Shown: positions 1-7,109, numbered from the stretch's first letter. The stretch is 30,603 bases of DNA from an uncultured Eubacteriales bacterium (GCA_900557645.1 USSZ01000011.1:1-30603); one strand, 5' to 3'. Notes: generated by a model not told the origin, from the letters alone. Translations and numbers: made by a program.

Positions 1-303
1 TAAAGTGTAAGCGTCTTCCCCAATGTCGTTGATTGAAATATAAATTTGAATTTTGTCAGTTTTGTCTTGAATGGTGAAGAATGATGCTTTACCCATTTTT
101 CTTATGAACATTATTCTTCCAGCTATAGTGTATTCGTCAGTTATGTTTTCAAACTCGTCATGGTCAACGTTTTTATATTTTTCTTTGATATCCTTAGCAA
201 AAGCAGTACGATTAAATACGTGCCCAAATGGGTCCATGCCTAGGCTTCTAATTTTTTCGGCTTTTTCTCTTCTAATAATTTCTTGATCAGTAAGTTCTCT
301 CAT
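1..303 (-). CDS. lysS: Lysine--tRNA ligase, class II (N-terminal part, cut by window edge)
   Basis: This gene charges tRNA-Lys with lysine in the cytoplasm. The 101 visible residues start MRELTDQEIIRREKAEKIR and continue with LGMDPFG and FNRT, the usual opening of class II LysRS, then enter the N-terminal OB-fold that binds the anticodon (TIAGRIM, FFTIQDKTDKIQIY). The catalytic class II domain lies off the left edge. The ATG at 301-303 follows GAAGGAA at a good ribosome-binding distance. It is transcribed from its own promoter behind a T-box leader, downstream of the ABC-F gene on the same strand. Confidence 0.93.
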   Translation of the reverse strand, partial: MRELTDQEIIRREKAEKIRSLGMDPFGHVFNRTAFAKDIKEKYKNVDHDEFENITDEYTIAGRIMFIRKMGKASFFTIQDKTDKIQIYISINDIGEDAYTL

Positions 304-320
304 AATATTCCTTCTTTCTA

Positions 321-386
321 ATAAAAAAAGTTAATGATTAAAGGGACGATTTTGTTCGTGGTACCACCCTTCTTTAATCATTAACT
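321..386 (-). terminator. Intrinsic terminator of the lysS T-box leader
   Basis: The perfect 15-bp inverted repeat 329-343 / 372-386 encloses the T-box sequence. On the minus strand it is followed by seven U residues (about 322-329), and it shares the 372-382 arm with the region used by the antiterminator. This is the conditional attenuator controlling lysS. Confidence 0.88.
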
Positions 387-528
387 GATTCTCTTAACTG
401 ATAACGGCAGTCTGCCGGATATTCTCTCCAAGGTTTTATTCATATTAGGTTACTATTAACTTCCACCAACCGTTAATTCTCTATAAGTAAGTGTTAATAT
501 TACTCGTCCTTTTCATCGATTTATGCCT
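321..528 (-). promoter_or_regulatory. T-box riboswitch leader of lysS
   Basis: On the minus strand the leader holds the diagnostic T-box sequence AGGGTGGTACCACG (357-370), which pairs with the 3' end of uncharged tRNA. Upstream are Stem I elements GGACGAGTAA, AGAGAA and GGTTGGTGGAA (about 462-508). A run AAAA at 434-437 on the 3' side of Stem I could supply a lysine specifier codon AAA. Downstream is a 15-bp terminator stem (329-343 with 372-386) followed by a U run. Uncharged tRNA-Lys would favour the antiterminator and allow lysS expression. The T-box identity is firm; the specifier position is inferred by eye. Confidence 0.9.
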
Positions 529-530
529 AG

Positions 531-559
531 ATAATACCAGAAGTTTTAGTTTTTGTCAA
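531..559 (-). promoter_or_regulatory. Sigma-A promoter for lysS
   Basis: On the minus strand, -35 TTGACA (554-559), a 17-base spacer and -10 TATTAT (531-536) preceded by TGG (extended -10). The -35 box lies inside the last codons of the upstream ABC-F gene. The start of transcription is expected near 524, just before the T-box Stem I. Confidence 0.8.
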
Positions 560-2177
560 CTTCTTCATTTAAAAGTTCGTAATGAAGGACAACGTTTTTG
601 TCATAATACATGATTCGGCCGCTAGGCAAAAGAAGCATTCTTTCAATTCCTAGATTATCAACAAATTCTAGATTATGTGATACGACTAGCATAGTGCCTT
701 CGTAATCTTTGAAGGTGTCAGCAATAATTAATTGGGTCATTGGGTCTAAGTGATTTGTTGGTTCATCTAGTAATAGCGTGTTTGCACCAGATAAAGCTAT
801 TTTAGCAAGGGCTACTCTAGAACGCTCTCCTGGAGATAAGATATTTATTTTTTTGAAGATATCGTCATTTGTGAATAGAAAGCTACCAAGGAATCTTCTT
901 AGTTCATAATCTGTTAGACCACTATCACTAAAGTTTTCTTTAATGGTCTTTTCTTTATTTAATAAGTCGTGTTCTTGAGCATAATAAGAAATTGTAGTTT
1001 TATCATTAATTATAATATTTCCCTCGGTTGGAGTAAGAAGCCCCATAATAAGTTTTAATAAAGTAGTTTTACCAATACCGTTTTCCCCAACTACTAAAAG
1101 TTTTTCTCCCCTAGTTAAATCAAATGTTAAATTTTGATATAGAAGATTATCTTTTGTATAGCCAAATGTTAGATTTTCAACTTTTAAGGGTGTTAAATAA
1201 CTTTTTTCATTTATTTTAATATTAAATCTTGTATATTTATTAGCCTTTTCAAGTACCACTTTTTCTTTTTGGAGTTTCTCTAATTTTTTAATTCTATCTT
1301 TAGCAATATTTGCTTTCTTTTCATTACCTCGAATATATTTATTAATTATACCTTTTAACTTTTCTTCCTCTTTTACTTGTTTTTCATAAAGTCTTTCTTT
1401 TGCTTTATCTTTTTCACTTTTAATCTTTAGATATTTTTCATAATTTCCATTATAAAGAAAAACATTTTTCTTTATTTTATCTACATATAAAGTTTTTGTT
1501 GTAACATTATTTAAAAAATCTATGTCATGAGAAATTACAAGTACAAGTCCATGATAATTTTTGATAGTATTTTCAATATAATCTTTTGTATCTAAATCAA
1601 GATGGTTTGTAGGTTCATCAAGTAAAAGAATTTCTGGTTTTGAATAAAGTAGTCTTGCAAATGCTACTTTTGATTTTTGTCCACCAGAAATATTTTTAAG
1701 TTTTAAATCAAGTAGTTTTTCAGAAATATTCATACCCTCGATTATTTTAAGAAGTATGCTTTCTGCATTATATTCATCATAATACTCTAATTTATTTTGA
1801 TTTTTAGTAATCTTTTTAAAAAGATAATTTAATTTTTTATCATCTTTTTCTACTGCTATTTGTTCATATAAAGTAGCTATATTATCCTTTAGTTTTTGAA
1901 TTGGTCTTCCTAAAAGTAAATATTCAAAAACAGTTATATCATCATTTGGTATTTCATCAGTAATTACCTGGGGAAGATATCCTATTAAATCTTTATTTTT
2001 TACAGTTATTTTCCCAGAGTCTGGTGAAATATTTCCAAGTATTAAATTAAATAAGGTTGATTTACCTGCACCATTTACTCCAACTATGCCAATTTTATCA
2101 TCATCATTAAAATGAACAGATACATCATTAAATATCTCCTGAAGTCCAAATGACATATATAAATGTTCTATATTCAT
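546..2177 (-). CDS. ABC-F family ATPase (translation-associated ABC protein)
   Basis: Soluble protein with two ABC ATPase domains and no membrane segments, which defines the ABC-F class. These proteins act on ribosomes, in translation rescue or sometimes antibiotic resistance. Domain 1 has Walker A GVNGAGKST (33-41), signature SGGQKSK (164-170) and Walker B LLLDEPTNHLD (about 184-194). A lysine- and glutamate-rich linker spans about 245-325. Domain 2 has GENGIGKTT (364-372), signature LSPGE (447-451), a second DEPTNHLD and the H-switch SH (500-501). The ATG at 2175-2177 follows AGAGGT. The subfamily, and hence resistance versus housekeeping role, cannot be told from sequence reading alone. 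Confidence 0.92.
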   Translation of the reverse strand: MNIEHLYMSFGLQEIFNDVSVHFNDDDKIGIVGVNGAGKSTLFNLILGNISPDSGKITVKNKDLIGYLPQVITDEIPNDDITVFEYLLLGRPIQKLKDNIATLYEQIAVEKDDKKLNYLFKKITKNQNKLEYYDEYNAESILLKIIEGMNISEKLLDLKLKNISGGQKSKVAFARLLYSKPEILLLDEPTNHLDLDTKDYIENTIKNYHGLVLVISHDIDFLNNVTTKTLYVDKIKKNVFLYNGNYEKYLKIKSEKDKAKERLYEKQVKEEEKLKGIINKYIRGNEKKANIAKDRIKKLEKLQKEKVVLEKANKYTRFNIKINEKSYLTPLKVENLTFGYTKDNLLYQNLTFDLTRGEKLLVVGENGIGKTTLLKLIMGLLTPTEGNIIINDKTTISYYAQEHDLLNKEKTIKENFSDSGLTDYELRRFLGSFLFTNDDIFKKINILSPGERSRVALAKIALSGANTLLLDEPTNHLDPMTQLIIADTFKDYEGTMLVVSHNLEFVDNLGIERMLLLPSGRIMYYDKNVVLHYELLNEEVDKN

Positions 2178-2200
2178 ACTTTTACCTCTTTTGCAAATAG

Positions 2201-2229
2201 ATTATATTAAAAAAAGTGATTTAAGTCAA
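2201..2229 (-). promoter_or_regulatory. Sigma-A promoter for the ABC-F gene
   Basis: Minus strand: -35 TTGACT (2224-2229), 17-base spacer, -10 TATAAT (2201-2206), about 24 bases upstream of the ATG. The match is near consensus, so the leader is very short and there is no room for an attenuator. Confidence 0.78.
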
Positions 2230-2250
2230 TAAACCACTAATCCATAATTA

Positions 2251-2403
2251 TTAAATGTTCAAGTAATTTTTATCATTAAGAGTTACACTGATTTTCTCAT
2301 ATATTTCCCTTTTTATAGCCTCAAAAGTAGTTTCACCAAATTTAACCATTCCCCAATTAATCTATAAAATGACCAAACATTGCTCTTTTTTCATATTTTT
2401 CAT
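2251..2403 (-). pseudogene. Decayed Nudix hydrolase remnant
   Basis: Read on the minus strand, this stretch gives a 51-codon frame broken by one in-frame TAG (about 2362-2364). The part after the TAG reads GMVKFGETTFEAIKREIYEK, which is a Nudix box (G-x5-E-x7-RE-x2-E) with the last Glu changed to Lys and the following Gly changed to Ser, and ends about 17 residues later. Family members are about 130-200 residues, so both ends are missing. It points away from the intact plus-strand Nudix gene and is not simply its antisense. Internal stop, lost catalytic residues and short length support decay. Confidence 0.6.
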
Positions 2404-2418
2404 TTAATAAATTAATGT

Positions 2419-2437
2419 TATAATAATATAAAGGGGA
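2419..2437 (+). promoter_or_regulatory. Likely -10 box and ribosome binding site of the Nudix gene
   Basis: TATAAT at 2419-2424 is a consensus -10 box, and AAGGGGA at 2431-2437 is a ribosome binding site five bases before the ATG at 2443. No good -35 box lies 16-18 bases upstream (the place reads TTTTTC). With the -10 so close to the start codon the leader would be only about a dozen bases. Confidence 0.45.
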
Positions 2438-2442
2438 TTAAA

Positions 2443-3039
2443 ATGAAAAAGTTGTTAAAAATAGTTAAAGAAACGGATAATAAGTATTTGAATTTATATC
2501 ATGCAATTTATCAATATGAAAATGGAAAAGTTAAGGAATATGAATTTGCAAGTAGAAGAAATCAAGAAAGGTTAGTTTTAAATAATAATAAAAGACGAGC
2601 AGATGCTGTAAGAATTTTGCCTTATTATAAAAAAGGAGATAATATATTTGTTGTGTTTATAAAAGAATTTCGTTCTCCTTTAAATAGATATATTTATAGT
2701 TTACCTGCTGGTATGGTTGATGAAGGAGAAAGTTCAGAAAGTGCGGCAATACGTGAGACTTATGAAGAAATTGGTGGAAATGTGTTAAAATTAGAAAAGG
2801 TTGTTGAATGTGCATATTCAAGTGCAGGTCTTACAGATGAAAATATAACTAGTTTTAATGCCGAAATTGAATTGAGTGGAACTCAGCATTTAGAAGAAAG
2901 TGAAGATATTAAATTAAAAATTGTCAAACTTGATGATGTTTTAGATTTTATCAATAATAATGAATTTTGTTTGCCTAGTGCATTACAATCCCAAGCATTT
3001 TATTATAAACATATAAACGATAAACAAAAAGTTAAGTAA
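2443..3039 (+). CDS. Nudix hydrolase, ADP-ribose pyrophosphatase-like
   Basis: Cytoplasmic hydrolase of nucleoside diphosphate derivatives, most likely ADP-ribose to AMP and ribose 5-phosphate. A complete Nudix box runs from residue 90 to 112 (GMVDEGE, then RETYEEIGG), with the metal-binding Glu residues present. The preceding RSPLNRYIYSLPAG matches the ADP-ribose pyrophosphatase (NudF) branch, where the protein works as a domain-swapped dimer. Length of 198 residues is normal for that branch. It stands alone on the plus strand, divergent from the ABC-F gene. The exact substrate is inferred from family resemblance. Confidence 0.87.
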   Translation: MKKLLKIVKETDNKYLNLYHAIYQYENGKVKEYEFASRRNQERLVLNNNKRRADAVRILPYYKKGDNIFVVFIKEFRSPLNRYIYSLPAGMVDEGESSESAAIRETYEEIGGNVLKLEKVVECAYSSAGLTDENITSFNAEIELSGTQHLEESEDIKLKIVKLDDVLDFINNNEFCLPSALQSQAFYYKHINDKQKVK

Positions 3040-3077
3040 TTTAATATAATGAAAATGAGGGCTGTTGGGAGATAATT

Positions 3078-3599
3078 ATGCCTTGTAATTTAAATTTTAA
3101 TCAATGTAATACTGGTTGCATTTATCCACGTCCAATATTTACTTGTCGTCGGGATTTAATTGCACTATTAAATCAATCAGATAATATTATAGTTAATCCA
3201 ATAGTTCAGCCAGCTCAACTTATTGCTAATATTACTGGTGCTCAAACTGTTTTGAGTGGTGGTAATGTCGTTCCTGTTGTTGCATTTAACCAAGGTAGTG
3301 CAATATCTTATGATAATGCAGGAACATTTAGTTTGGTTAACGGAAGATATATGCTTTCATTTAATCTTAATGGAACTTTTGCGGCAGATGGGAATTCTTC
3401 TTATGCTGTATATGTTGATGGTGTGTTATTACCTAACTCATCAGTAACATCATCTGGGACGGCAGGTTCTGCATCGACAGTGTCAAATAGTATTTTCCTT
3501 GAAATAACAAATCCTAACGCTTTAGTAACTATAAGAAATACAAATGTTAACTCACAAACAATTTCAAGTGGAAATGTTGTAATTCAAAAAATAATTTAA
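3078..3599 (+). CDS. BclA C-terminal/C1q-like domain protein, possible spore surface protein
   Basis: 173 residues. A short Cys-containing N-terminus (four Cys in the first 25 residues, no signal peptide) leads to a beta-rich domain from about residue 50 to the end. Its pattern (VVPVVAFN, then GTFSLVNGRYMLSFNL, YVDGVLLP and a terminal NVVIQKI) resembles the C1q/TNF-like jelly-roll at the C-terminus of BclA-type exosporium glycoproteins. The collagen-like GXY repeats that usually precede this fold are absent. GGGAGAT lies before the ATG. Family proteins trimerise on the spore surface; here that role is an inference, and a phage tail or other surface protein remains possible. Confidence 0.6.
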   Translation: MPCNLNFNQCNTGCIYPRPIFTCRRDLIALLNQSDNIIVNPIVQPAQLIANITGAQTVLSGGNVVPVVAFNQGSAISYDNAGTFSLVNGRYMLSFNLNGTFAADGNSSYAVYVDGVLLPNSSVTSSGTAGSASTVSNSIFLEITNPNALVTIRNTNVNSQTISSGNVVIQKII

Positions 3600-3720
3600 A
3601 ATTTTTGAATTAAAAATCTTTATTTTATTTCATTTTTCAATAAATTTTTTCAAAGTATTTTAATTTTTAAGTTTTTTATTAAAAAAAATAAATGACAAAG
3701 TTATCTTAATATCTTTGATT
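3600..3720 (+). other. AT-rich intergenic stretch after the BclA-like gene
   Basis: Very AT-rich, with a weak hairpin (ATTTTT-gaatt-AAAAAT) just after the stop codon and T-rich tracts after it. It may work as a weak terminator, but no clear GC-containing stem with a U run is present. Confidence 0.3.
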
Positions 3721-3724
3721 TTTG

Positions 3725-3752
3725 TTGTAGTTTTAATTTTTTTTGGTATATA
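3725..3752 (+). promoter_or_regulatory. Possible promoter for the YqzL-like gene and recO
   Basis: TTGTAG (3725-3730), a 16-base spacer, then TGG-TATATA (-10 at 3747-3752). The TG before the -10 box suggests an extended -10 promoter that tolerates the weak -35. The leader would be about 15 bases. Confidence 0.42.
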
Positions 3753-3775
3753 CTATATTTACAAGAGGAGGGAAT

Positions 3776-3958
3776 ATGGAAAAAACTTTACAACAAAGAA
3801 TTGAAGATGCAGAATTTGCTATGCTTGAAATTTGGTTTGTTGCTAAAATGACAGGCGATATTGAAGATATGAGATATTTAATTGAATGTACTAAAGAATA
3901 TGATGCCCTTCTTAAAGAAAAAGAAAATAAACAAATTGAAGAAGAAACGGAATTATAA
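3776..3958 (+). CDS. YqzL-like small protein
   Basis: 60-residue protein starting MEKTLQQRIED. The ATG at 3776 is chosen because GAGGAGGG ends three bases before it; an upstream TTG in frame lacks a binding site. The core W-x5-TGDIEDMRYLIE matches what I recall of the YqzL pattern (W-x5-TGxIExYLxYKE), and the position directly before recO is where yqzL sits in Bacillus. The function of YqzL is unknown. The helical, charged sequence has no membrane segment. It ends three bases before recO, so the two are probably translationally coupled. Family assignment is from pattern and position only. Confidence 0.6.
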   Translation: MEKTLQQRIEDAEFAMLEIWFVAKMTGDIEDMRYLIECTKEYDALLKEKENKQIEEETEL

Positions 3959-3961
3959 TTT

Positions 3962-4672
3962 ATGGCGACAACAAAAGTAAAAGGTATTGTTCTAGGTGGA
4001 ACAAATGTAAAAGAGAAAGATAAACTTGTCAAACTTTATACTCTTGAGAAAGGACTTATAACAGTTACTATGAAGGGAGTAAGGGGGGATAAGGCAAAGT
4101 TAAAGGCTGCAAAAGAAATCTTCAGTTTAGGAGATTTTATTCTTGAAGAAGGCAAGAATTATAGTATAGTAACATCGGTTGATATCATAGACAATTTTTC
4201 TTATTTATCAAACAATATTGATAAATATTATGAGGCTTGTGCAGTTCTAGATATTGTTGGGAAAATTGCTACTGAACCTAATCTTTCATTATTTATAGAA
4301 ATTATACAAGCATTAAAAACTTTATGTTATGATGATGTGAAAAAGTTTAATGTTATAGATAAATTTTTGTTAAGTATTTTTAATGCTATGGGATATAGTT
4401 TTTTAACAGACACCTGTTCTTCATGTGGGGCAAAATTAGGTGCAAAATATATCAATTTGGAAGTTGGAGAGATTGTTTGTCCATCTTGTAAAAAAACAAC
4501 ATCTTTGCCAATTTCTGATGCTTGCTTCAATGCAATAAAAATTTTAAATAATACAGAATATGAAAAACTGCAAACTATTAATTTTAGCATTTTAACAAGT
4601 AATCAAGTGCACTATATATTGACAACAAATTATGAATGGCGAACGGGATATAAAGTTTTAAGTTTAGTATAA
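3962..4672 (+). CDS. recO: DNA repair protein RecO
   Basis: Mediator of recombinational repair that loads RecA with RecF/RecR and anneals SSB-coated single strands. The N-terminal OB fold opens with KVKGIVLGGTNVKEKDKLV, typical of RecO, and a helical domain follows. A four-Cys zinc site is seen at C152/C155 and C173/C176, the form common in Bacillota. Length of 236 residues is normal. The start codon has only a poor binding site and lies three bases after the YqzL-like stop, which suggests coupled translation. A strong terminator follows. Confidence 0.92.
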   Translation: MATTKVKGIVLGGTNVKEKDKLVKLYTLEKGLITVTMKGVRGDKAKLKAAKEIFSLGDFILEEGKNYSIVTSVDIIDNFSYLSNNIDKYYEACAVLDIVGKIATEPNLSLFIEIIQALKTLCYDDVKKFNVIDKFLLSIFNAMGYSFLTDTCSSCGAKLGAKYINLEVGEIVCPSCKKTTSLPISDACFNAIKILNNTEYEKLQTINFSILTSNQVHYILTTNYEWRTGYKVLSLV

Positions 4673-4676
4673 AATT

Positions 4677-4715
4677 AAACACTTCAAACAAAAAAGAGTT
4701 TGAAGTGTTTTTTAT
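4677..4715 (+). terminator. Terminator after recO
   Basis: Perfect 13-bp inverted repeat (4677-4689 / 4698-4710) followed by further T residues. It closes the Nudix-to-recO region before the ribosomal operon. Confidence 0.88.
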
Positions 4716-4920
4716 TTATAAATCTATAAGATTCTATATAATATCTATATAATAATATAATATATTATATATATTTATATTTTTCATTATTAATATGAAA
4801 AGTTTTGTTGTTTTTCATTTTTGTTTATAAATATTTTTAACAAAATGTTTAAAGTAATTTTACTATAAATTGTAATATTAAATACATACAAAAAATGTTT
4901 TAAAATCTTTGATAAAATTC
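4716..4920 (+). other. Very AT-rich spacer upstream of the S10 promoter
   Basis: About 200 bases with long TATA and A/T tracts (for example 4738-4775) and no supported gene. The tracts just upstream of the -35 box could act as an UP element for RNA polymerase alpha. This is inference from composition only. Confidence 0.35.
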
Positions 4921-4949
4921 TTGACTTATTTTATTTTCTTTGGTATTAT
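4921..4949 (+). promoter_or_regulatory. Main promoter of the S10-spc-alpha superoperon
   Basis: TTGACT (4921-4926), exact 17-base spacer, TATTAT (4944-4949) preceded by TGG, giving both a good -35 and an extended -10. The predicted start is about 4956, leaving a leader of about 250 bases before rpsJ. Confidence 0.85.
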
Positions 4950-4956
4950 ATTATTG

Positions 4957-5150
4957 CTGTGAATTATGGGTTGAAACATAAGGTTACTTTGATTACCGGC
5001 AATCAAAGAGAATTTATGTGGACAAGTTCGTGGCATTAAGACCACGGCGACTAACCGTTAAATCACATTTTTTAAACTCTTACAGCGTGATACACGTGGG
5101 CAAGTGTTCCGTATGATTAATTTAGACGGATATCTTGCTTTTGTGCGTTA
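4957..5150 (+). promoter_or_regulatory. Structured 5' leader RNA of the S10 operon (candidate attenuator)
   Basis: A closing stem pairs 4958-4972 with 5053-5067 (12 Watson-Crick pairs, interrupted by one 1x1 and one 2x2 mismatch). Inside it are two hairpins: 4976-5019 (ACATAA/TTATGT below CTTTGATT/AATCAAAG) and 5029-5046 (CGTGG/CCACG). This makes a three-way junction. Six T residues follow at 5068-5073, so the junction could be an attenuator. A second imperfect hairpin covers 5100-5138 (GCAAG/CTTGC and CCGT/ACGG). In E. coli the S10 leader is controlled by L4; regulation by L4 here is an inference. Confidence 0.6.
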
Positions 5151-5205
5151 TTAAAAGGGTGAATGTCGATGGTTAGCATTGCTATTACAGGAGGTATTTT
5201 ATTTA

Positions 5206-5514
5206 ATGGCAACACAAGTTATTAGAATTAAATTAAAGGCCTTTGAACACAGTCTTATTGATGAGGCTTGCAAAAGAATCATTGATACTGCTGAAAAGTT
5301 CGGTGCTAAAGTTGCAGGGCCTATTCCACTTCCAACAGACAGAGAAGTGGTAACAGTTATTCGTTCACCACACATATACAAAGATAGTCGTGAACAATTT
5401 GAGTCAAGAACTCACAAAAGACTTATTGATATATATTCACCATCTGCAAAGGCAGTTGACGCTCTTATGAAAATTGATTTGCCTGCTGGTGTTGATATCA
5501 AAATCAAGTTATAA
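5206..5514 (+). CDS. rpsJ: 30S ribosomal protein S10
   Basis: S10 is part of the 30S head and in many bacteria also serves as NusE in antitermination. The 102-residue product reads IRIKLKAFEHSLIDEA, then GPIPLPT and SREQFESRTHKRLIDI, all highly conserved. The start at 5206 (MATQVIRIK) is preferred over an in-frame TTG at 5179 because AGGAGG (5189-5194) precedes it and length matches the family. It is the first gene of the superoperon, behind the folded leader. Confidence 0.97.
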   Translation: MATQVIRIKLKAFEHSLIDEACKRIIDTAEKFGAKVAGPIPLPTDREVVTVIRSPHIYKDSREQFESRTHKRLIDIYSPSAKAVDALMKIDLPAGVDIKIKL

Positions 5515-5533
5515 TTAGGAGGAAGACATAGAA

Positions 5534-6169
5534 ATGAAAAAAGCAATAATAGGCAAGAAACTTGGCATGACTCAAGTCTTCACTCCTGAAGGCGTGGTTA
5601 TCCCAGTTACTGTTGTAGAGGCAGGTCCTTGCCCAGTTGTTCAGGTTAAAAACAACGAAAAGGATGGTTATAATGCAGTAGTCGTTGCATTTGACAAGCA
5701 AAAAGCACATAGAGTCAACAAGCCTAAGACAGGTGCTTTCAAAAAAGCCGGTGTTGAATCTTACAGAATTGTTAAAGAACTTAAGTTTGAAAATGCAAGT
5801 GATTATTCTCTTGGTCAAGAAGTTAAGGCAGACATCTTTGCTGAGGGAGATAAAGTAGATGTAACAGGCACTACTCGTGGTCGTGGATTTACTGGCGTTA
5901 TCCAAAGATGGAATCAACGCAGATTAAAGATGACTCACGGAACTGGACCTGTTCATAGAGAAGTCGGCTCTATGAGTGCGAACTCTACACCTTCTAGAGT
6001 GTTCAAAAACAAACATATGCCTGGACACTATGGTGTTGAGCGAGTTACAATTCAAAATCTTGAAATTGTTAAGGTTGACCCTTCAAGAAACATTCTTCTC
6101 GTAAAAGGTTGTATCCCTGGTCCTAAAGGTTCAGTTATAACAATTCGTGAAGCAGTTAAAGGCAACTAA
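5534..6169 (+). CDS. rplC: 50S ribosomal protein L3
   Basis: Early assembly protein that reaches the peptidyl transferase centre. Conserved opening KKAIIGKKLGMTQVF, central RGRGFTGVIQRW (the loop near the A-site) and GSMSANSTPSRVFKNKHMPG are all seen. At 211 residues it has standard length. AGGAGG lies upstream, nineteen bases after the rpsJ stop. Confidence 0.97.
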   Translation: MKKAIIGKKLGMTQVFTPEGVVIPVTVVEAGPCPVVQVKNNEKDGYNAVVVAFDKQKAHRVNKPKTGAFKKAGVESYRIVKELKFENASDYSLGQEVKADIFAEGDKVDVTGTTRGRGFTGVIQRWNQRRLKMTHGTGPVHREVGSMSANSTPSRVFKNKHMPGHYGVERVTIQNLEIVKVDPSRNILLVKGCIPGPKGSVITIREAVKGN

Positions 6170-6180
6170 AGGAGTAAAAC

Positions 6181-6807
6181 ATGGCAAAAGTTAAAGTTTA
6201 CAATATGCAGGCCAAGGAAGTTGGTCAAGTAAATCTCCCAGACGAACTTTTCGCAGTGGAGTATAATGAACCTCTTATCCATGAAGTCGTTGTTGCTTAT
6301 AATGCAAATCAAAGACAAGGAACTAAATCGGCTCTTACAAGAAGCGAAGTTAGAGGTCATGCTAAAAAACCTTGGCGTCAAAAGGGAACAGGAAGAGCAA
6401 GACAAGGTTCTTCAAAAGGTCCTCAATGGACAGGTGGTGGAGTTGTTTTTGCTCCAAAGCCAAGAGATTTCTCTAAAAAAGTTAATAAGCAAAAGAAGAG
6501 ATATGCTCTCTTAAGTGCAATCAGCACAAAACTTGCACAAAACGAAGTTGTTGTTGTTGATAAATTTGCATTTGATAATCCAAAAACAAAAGAGGCTAAG
6601 GCATTCGTTGACGCTTTCAAATTTAATGGTTCAGTTTTAGTTGTTAATGATGTTAATGATTTAAACATCAAAAGAGCAACTGCAAACCTTCCTAACCTTA
6701 GCATCGAAGAGGTTGATAATCTCAATGTTTATGAAGTTGTTGCAAACAGAAACATTGTTCTTACTCAATCTGCTATAAAATCTATTGAGGAGGCGTATGC
6801 AGAATAA
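6181..6807 (+). CDS. rplD: 50S ribosomal protein L4
   Basis: Binds 23S rRNA domain I and lines the exit tunnel. The extended loop is visible in residues about 45-100 (NQRQGTKSALTRSEVRG, then KPWRQKGTGRARQGS and FAPKPRDFSKKVNKQKKR). Normal length at 208 residues. In E. coli L4 also represses its own operon by binding the S10 leader, which makes it the first candidate regulator of the leader found here. Its stop overlaps the rplW start (TAATG). Confidence 0.97.
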   Translation: MAKVKVYNMQAKEVGQVNLPDELFAVEYNEPLIHEVVVAYNANQRQGTKSALTRSEVRGHAKKPWRQKGTGRARQGSSKGPQWTGGGVVFAPKPRDFSKKVNKQKKRYALLSAISTKLAQNEVVVVDKFAFDNPKTKEAKAFVDAFKFNGSVLVVNDVNDLNIKRATANLPNLSIEEVDNLNVYEVVANRNIVLTQSAIKSIEEAYAE

Positions 6808-7109
6808 TGGAAGCAAATAAAATCATTATAAAACCACTTCTCACTGAGAAAAGTTATTCAGGCATTCAAAACAAAATCTACACTTTTGTTGTAGCAAAGA
6901 ATGCTGGTAAAGTTGAAATTAAAAAGGCCGTTGAAGAACTTTTTGGAGTTCAAGTAGAAAAAGTTAACACTGTTAATGTAAAAGGCCAAAAGAAAACTCA
7001 AAATACAAAGGCTGGAAGAACAGTTGGAAAGACAAGTGATTACAAAAAAGCGATTGTAATCTTAAAAGATAGTTCTAAATCAATTGCGTTCTTTGACAGT
7101 TTATCTTAA
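6807..7109 (+). CDS. rplW: 50S ribosomal protein L23
   Basis: Sits at the tunnel exit and docks trigger factor and SRP. The sequence IIIKPLLTEKSY and EIKKAVEELFGVQVEKVNT is diagnostic. 100 residues is normal. Start overlaps the rplD stop by one base, so translation is probably coupled; the GAGGAGG inside the rplD end serves as binding site. Confidence 0.96.
   Translation: MEANKIIIKPLLTEKSYSGIQNKIYTFVVAKNAGKVEIKKAVEELFGVQVEKVNTVNVKGQKKTQNTKAGRTVGKTSDYKKAIVILKDSSKSIAFFDSLS

Noticed and set aside
71..286. 71-codon plus-strand frame with hydrophobic residues
   Set aside because: It is the antisense of the lysS start, has no binding site, and the lysS frame shows clear conservation.
3256..3447. 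63-codon frame within the BclA-like gene
   Set aside because: Out-of-frame shadow of a convincing protein, without its own ribosome binding site.
5016..5039. Seven-codon frame (MWTSSWH) in the S10 leader, possible leader peptide
   Set aside because: No binding site at a proper distance, and its start lies inside a paired stem; chance is more likely.
5163..5225. 20-codon frame overlapping the rpsJ start
   Set aside because: AAGGGTGA lies too close to its ATG, and the frame has no recognisable product. A coupling role cannot be excluded but is not supported.
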